In this document: positions 59,470 through 64,000 of the stretch, one piece after another
How positions within the stretch are numbered: the stretch's first letter is position 1
Layout: the number at the start of each line of letters is the position of its first letter
Assembly (NCBI GenBank): GCA_020137815.1
Contig: CM035362.1
Coordinates: 1,706,729 to 1,770,728 of the forward strand
Direction: 5' to 3'
Length of the DNA stretch: 64,000 bases
From: Hormiphora californensis
Taxonomy: Eukaryota; Ctenophora; Tentaculata; Cydippida; Pleurobrachiidae
Position numbers and translations under genes: made by a program
Notes under the pieces: model-generated
The model's database searches: none
The model's input: only the letters and a program-made list of their open reading frames with translations
What the model was told of the DNA's origin: nothing

Positions 59470-59730
59470 TAAAATCGGATTTTTTGAAGTTGTCACCCCC
59501 CTTTTCACACGCGGCGTCGTATTTGTGCGTGACAGCCCCCACTTCCTCTCACTTTTCGGCAAAAAACCGCATATCATCAGAAAGAGCATGATTTTGTGAG
59601 TCCGTAAAGTTTTTGTTTGACGAAATTGGTCAAGAAACAAAGGCGTGAGAGCCTAAACAAGTTTCCAGCGCGCAAATAAAATGTCGCGTGCCACCCAGGG
59701 GGGTGACAACTTCAGAAAATCCGACTTTAA
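59470..59730. mobile_element. MITE of the same family, copy 3
   Basis: Left AATCGGATTTTTTGAAGTTG, right CAACTTCAGAAAATCCGACT: diverged versions of the copy 1 ends. Confidence 0.75.
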
Positions 59731-59940
59731 AGTCTTTTTATTTTCAACTGTTCTAAATTGAAATTCAGAATTTTTGTGGCGCGAGCTACACGTTAACATG
59801 TGATAAACATGCAAAACAATTCCGTGCACGACTTTGAGAGGTGAACAGTTGAAAAAAATGGAGTACATACTTGGGATTGACTGTTTTTTTACGCAATTTT
59901 AACTGTTTTAAACCCAAATAGAATGGCCTAGATCTGACAA

Positions 59941-62900
59941 ATGGAACTTGAATCTTTGATACAAATACCCCATGTGAGTATCCATATCTTTAACACGAAG
60001 TGAAGGAAATCACAATAAACAATATCGCTCGATTTAGGTTGCTTCGTGGGGTCTTTAACATTTTAATCATTTCTTATAGGTTTCTGGTGTCAGATGTTTC
60101 CAAGACTTGTTCGAGACGGAACCTTCCAAGCCTGGTACTCTCCTTATTTCACTTCACATCCTCCTTTTTGAATCGCCTAACTGTAAGGTATGGTGATTTA
60201 CTATAAACCTTTGATGCAGGACGTCGTAAAATAATTTATTTTAGAATGTTACCTCATTAGAGATTTATCCCGAGCTGTTTCAGTTTCAGGTGATACACAG
60301 AGCTATAGAAAAGTTCCAGTCCGTGGATGAACGAACACTGTCCGTTATAACCAAGGATTTCAATGTGTATACTCTGATCTTTGAAGAGGTGCAATGATTA
60401 ATTGAATAATTGATCACACAATTTTATAATATATTTTATGTCCTCCGTATTTTGTATTGCTACGAAAGTATGTCTGAATCTAGCCATGTTGCAGGAGTTA
60501 GAGTGTATTCAAGTACTGGCTAGTTTGGTTGCTCTCTCATCAGTTTCTGACCCCCGGGAATCCCTTGCCTTCTACTGCAAACCAAACAGAGCTTGTCAGG
60601 TATGAAAAGTTACAGGTCACCAACCCGTATAAAAAGGGTTGTGGTATCATTTAACATTCGGATGACTCTCTCGCTCCCTCCCTAGTCCCTTTCTTTCCCT
60701 GTCTCTCCCACTACACCCTTTTCTATCTTTTTCTGTAACTATCGTTACAGCAGATATTGTTATCACATGTCTTACCCTAATGCTTCCTAGAACACTAGAA
60801 CATTCTGTACGCTAAAAAGGTGTCATTGCTTTGTAACCTAATATCTCAAACACAACTGTGATAACATACTGCAAAACTATATATGCCCTCTGTGTATAAT
60901 AGGGCGGATATTATTATCTGGTACTTCATCTGATGATAGCCACCTGGTCATTGCAAAACTAGAAATCATTTCACTTTCCCCCTGCTCCCCCTAGTTCTAT
61001 AAATGGATGTCACGTCATTGACAGTTCACCAGAATATATGACCTCGCCCCTAGTTTAGCGGGCACATAATCATTTTCTTTAACTCACTAACTTGCAGGGG
61101 ATGTAACATAATTCCAATACGTTTCAGCCAGTTGAGGTATTTAACGAGGAACAGGAACTACTTTGGTTGGAATTCCCACCGCCCGACTGGGAAATTTGTA
61201 AAACTGCCAACGAGAACTTTGCAGTAAGTTCCAATCTCACCTTTTTTAGTTGTTTTACAGTTCATACAAGTAGTACGTGTTTTTTGCAGCAGTATACGAC
61301 CCACCATGAGGCCTAGAATTCATTAAACTGGCCTTTAATATTCTCCCTTTTGTCCTTTCTCTATAATTTCCTGGTCATATTCCTGCTAAGGCGACTATGC
61401 TGCTATTGTGAGACTCACAGAATGTGAGTGCTGCTGGAAGCTCAAAGTCTCAAAGCTGCAGCTCCGGGTAATATTGAGACGAGAAATAGCAGGAGTTATT
61501 TGTACTGTTCATGCCGTGCGTTGGGGGGGGTATGAACAAAGAAAGGAAATATGTACTTGTAGATTGAAGGAGCTGAGTGAAAACTTACCTAATGTACCAG
61601 ATGTTCATAAGACTAATCCCCCCCTCTCTCCAGAGCTGTAGTGTGTTTGTATGGAACTACTACTCATTGTGAATCATTAGTACGAAGTTCTCTCTCTCTC
61701 TCTCTCTCTCTCTCCCCTCTCTCTCTCTCTCCCCCTCTCTCTCTCTCTCAGGTCCCTTGGGGAGGCATTATTGAATATCACGTACACAGCTTACAAACAG
61801 ACAATATCACATTCTGAGTGTTCGTCTCTCACACCATCATACCATCTCAGAATAATATGTTTGGTTTAGTTCGACTGTACCTCGCACTGTTCTCATCTCA
61901 GAATAGGTTCTGGGGTAGAAGTTACAAAGCAACAATTTCCCAGTAACTATACGACCACATCGACCTGGATACTTGGAGAGATAGAGAGAGAAGATTAGAC
62001 TGAAAGGGTAGAAAGAGAGAAGATTAGACTGAAAGGATAGAGAAAGAGAGAAGATTAGACTGAAAGGGGATAAGAATGAAGGAGACTTGGCCTATTGTAG
62101 AACAGATCCAAAGCCATTGTCTATTTACCTTGGCCATGTGAATTGACATGACACTCCCTATTCAACCCATTCAACGCACTATTCAACCCATTCAACACTT
62201 AATTAGACGCACTATTACTACAGTCAACATGTCCATTGGCAACTTACCAATATCAATTTATATCTCAACATTCATTTACATTGTTTCAGTATGTTACTAT
62301 TTATCCCAGCTTGGCCCTAGCATCAAAGTCGATACCCCCAAGTTCCAAACTCTATCCCCAGTTGATACCCCCACTCTCTCTCTCTAGCATCTAAATTGAT
62401 ATATCCCCCAAACTTACACAGTGGGCTAAACTATGTCCCACTTCATTCCCTTGCTCTAAGTTGATATCCCCACTCTCTCCCTTATCCCTAGCATCTAAAT
62501 TGATATCCCCCTCCCCCCAGATAAGTGATTGTTACTCCAAAGCACTTGTAATTCCAACCGGGTGGCAGGATGTAGTAAGAAGTAACTTGGCCCCAACCCG
62601 AGAAAAAGGGAGGGTTCCCCGACCCACTTACCACCATCGACACCGCTCTGGAAAACATGTGAGTAATGTTTAGAAGGGAAAAATATTTCTCTTTGTAGGA
62701 TCAGAGATTGGCAAAAGAAGACACTCCGTTGTATGAAGCATTGCAAAGAGAGCAATAATTGGGGTTACTTGAAGATATCCTATTTAGGTCAAAGTGTTAT
62801 ATTTTATAAAATATCTTCGTGGGTGGTCATCCCAGGCCCAAAGCTTGTATAAACGCTGCTGAGGGGAAGAATTATAGTTGATTGAAAGCGTGCACAAAAT

Positions 62901-64000
62901 AATAGTATACCCTTCTTCATGAAAATTATTGCATAATTAAATTCTTGGCATAAGCTTGGGTATGATATATTCTTCTATCCTCCTGCGCTGTCTCTCTCAT
63001 GTTATCGCGCGCTACGTTCCCAAGAAGAGAGGGGCACTGTACCCAAGGCATAAGCTAAGGTTCGATCTTTTTCCCAATTCATACCTCCAACCTCCTTCAG
63101 GTTATGCTGTTAACAGCAGGGCGGCCATCAGAGTCCCGTGGAATATTCCATTTCCGGCTCCAGGAATCACAATTCCGGGATTTTGATCACGATTATATGA
63201 GGAGAGTGGCAGCACTAAGTGGAAGTGCTACACTCATTACAGTCACTAATTTTAGAGGTAAAATTATCTGGCGAAATGTAGAATTTAGATACGCGAGAGC
63301 ATTTTTGATGCTGGCATTTATTCGACTTCACATGTCCTATAACTAACAGCTACAGATGTAATTGGAGGCGGGTCCCCCCCCCCAATTTTATTGGTTACTT
63401 TATGCAATCAATCACCCAATTCTTTGCAGACAAAATGGCAAGAAGAGACTATGATAATTGGAATCATATTCGAGTCAACTTGCCTTCTGAAGAGGACCTC
63501 TCACACGCCATGGGTAAGCAATCATTCAGCACCTTCTGATTTTTGGTCTTCTGATTTTAACTCAAACTCTAAAGGAATGTTTCTATCCTGTAGATGACAT
63601 TCGAAGTAAGGGCACGTGGTTATCAGGGAACCGGAAGTGGTTAGATGCCATTTGGAGTACATTCGTCCTAGTTTCTGATGTTATTAGTCTGTTGCGGGGT
63701 TCCCTTTCCAGCGTTATGGTCGAGGTTTACCCCCATCTGGTCAACTCACTCGTTCAAATCTGTCTTGAGAGTAGGTGAGTGTGTCGGTAGAGGGCGGGGC
63801 AAAAATGTTAACATTTGTCTGGCAAATCTGACAAATAAAAGTTATAAACGCGGTAGCCCTTTTACTCAATATTCAATTATAGATGCAGTTCTGCCTCAGT
63901 GTTCCATTACCCTCCCCCTCCCACCAGATACCGAACAACCTATGGTCTTGTCTGTTCGATCCTCCATAAAGACTGGCTACACGCGGGATACAACTTCACA
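59941..64000 (+). CDS. Myotubularin-related pseudophosphatase (MTMR10/12-like), 5' part
   Basis: Exons: 59941-59973, 60080-60187, 60290-60388, 60495-60599, 61128-61223, 62521-62658, 63101-63257, 63430-63513, 63594-63774, 63928-64000 (runs off the window); phases agree. The N-terminal exons resemble a PH-GRAM domain (KPGTLLISLHILLFE, then VITKDFNVYTLIFEE). Then come FPPPDWEICKTANENFA, ISDCYSKALVIPTGW and HHRHRSG, the counterpart of the myotubularin WCWSHxxSG region. LPSEEDLSHAM, NRKWLDAIWSTFVLVSDVI and YRTTYGLVCSILHKDW match MTMR10/12 closely in order. The segment replacing the catalytic HCxxGxDR loop (SSVMVEVYPHLVNSLVQ) has neither Cys nor Arg, so no phosphatase activity is expected; relatives act as adaptors for active myotubularins. 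Exon 1 (MELESLIQIPH) is weak, and the acceptor at 63101 could instead be at 63147. Confidence 0.8.
61690..61750. repeat. (CT)n microsatellite
   Basis: Interrupted CT dinucleotides in an intron of the MTMR-like gene. Confidence 0.9.
61970..62070. repeat. Tandem repeat, three units
   Basis: Three copies of AGAGAAGATTAGACTGAAAG with AGGGTAGAA-like spacers in an MTMR intron. The flanking 62320-62515 segment repeats ATCTAAATTGATATCCCC. Confidence 0.8.

Larger units (their letters stand above)
57709..59940. other. Head-to-head promoter region packed with hairpin MITEs
   Basis: Separates the NUP62 start (57708, leftward) from the proposed MTMR start (59941, rightward). About 1.6 kb of it (58259-59870) is abutting inverted-repeat elements. 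The first ~550 bp next to NUP62 look free of repeats and are the best place for its promoter. Confidence 0.6.

Noticed and set aside
60080-60187. Alternative frame FWCQMFPRLVRDGTFQAWYS in the proposed MTMR exon
   Set aside because: That frame meets a stop and does not fit the phase of the next exon; the GRAM-like frame does.
62702-62757. Possible extra MTMR exon DQRLAKEDTPLYEALQREQ then stop
   Set aside because: It has a good acceptor but ends in TAA with no donor, and the flanking exons join in phase without it. It could be an alternative 3' end.

Overview
The window is animal (metazoan) nuclear DNA. Genes are split into many short exons with GT-AG introns, and their products belong to animal or eukaryotic families: VPS13B, NUP62, a myotubularin-related pseudophosphatase, a class A GPCR, a C-type-lectin-like receptor, a calmodulin-like EF-hand protein and a Ly6-like protein. 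Very high MITE density, a Copia element and lineage-specific receptors fit an invertebrate, perhaps an early-branching one such as a sponge or placozoan. The taxon is inference only. Exon models were built by hand from splice signals, reading-frame continuity and remembered family sequence; no alignment was run.

Layout: 134-7303 (minus) holds the N-terminal ~850 codons of VPS13B, running off the left edge. 9559-12927 (minus) is a complete 11-exon rhodopsin-class GPCR. 12928-27990 has no gene I can support and is filled with foldback and terminal-inverted-repeat elements. 27991-40117 (minus) is a 10-exon type I membrane protein with C-type-lectin-like modules. Its third intron (8.8 kb) holds a giant piggyBac-like palindrome, itself split by an intact Copia retrotransposon with equal-length LTRs. 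42562-43347 (plus) is an EF-hand gene with a frameshift in its first exon, next to sequence of doubtful quality. 44039-45731 (minus) is a small secreted, probably GPI-anchored, Ly6-like protein. 48588-49669 (minus) is an unrecognised, probably mitochondrial, single-pass protein. 49887-57708 (minus) is complete NUP62. 59941-64000 (plus) is the 5' part of an MTMR10/12-like gene. NUP62 and the MTMR gene are head to head across 2.2 kb of abutting hairpin elements.

The genes do not form one pathway. The most unusual features are in the repeat fraction: a pogo/Tigger-like MITE family with short and long forms, a nested piggyBac/Copia insertion, hAT-like 109-bp MITE twins with perfect 8-bp target duplications, G-run-ended elements, and several tandem duplications that include splice sites and so create decoy donors or acceptors beside real exons.
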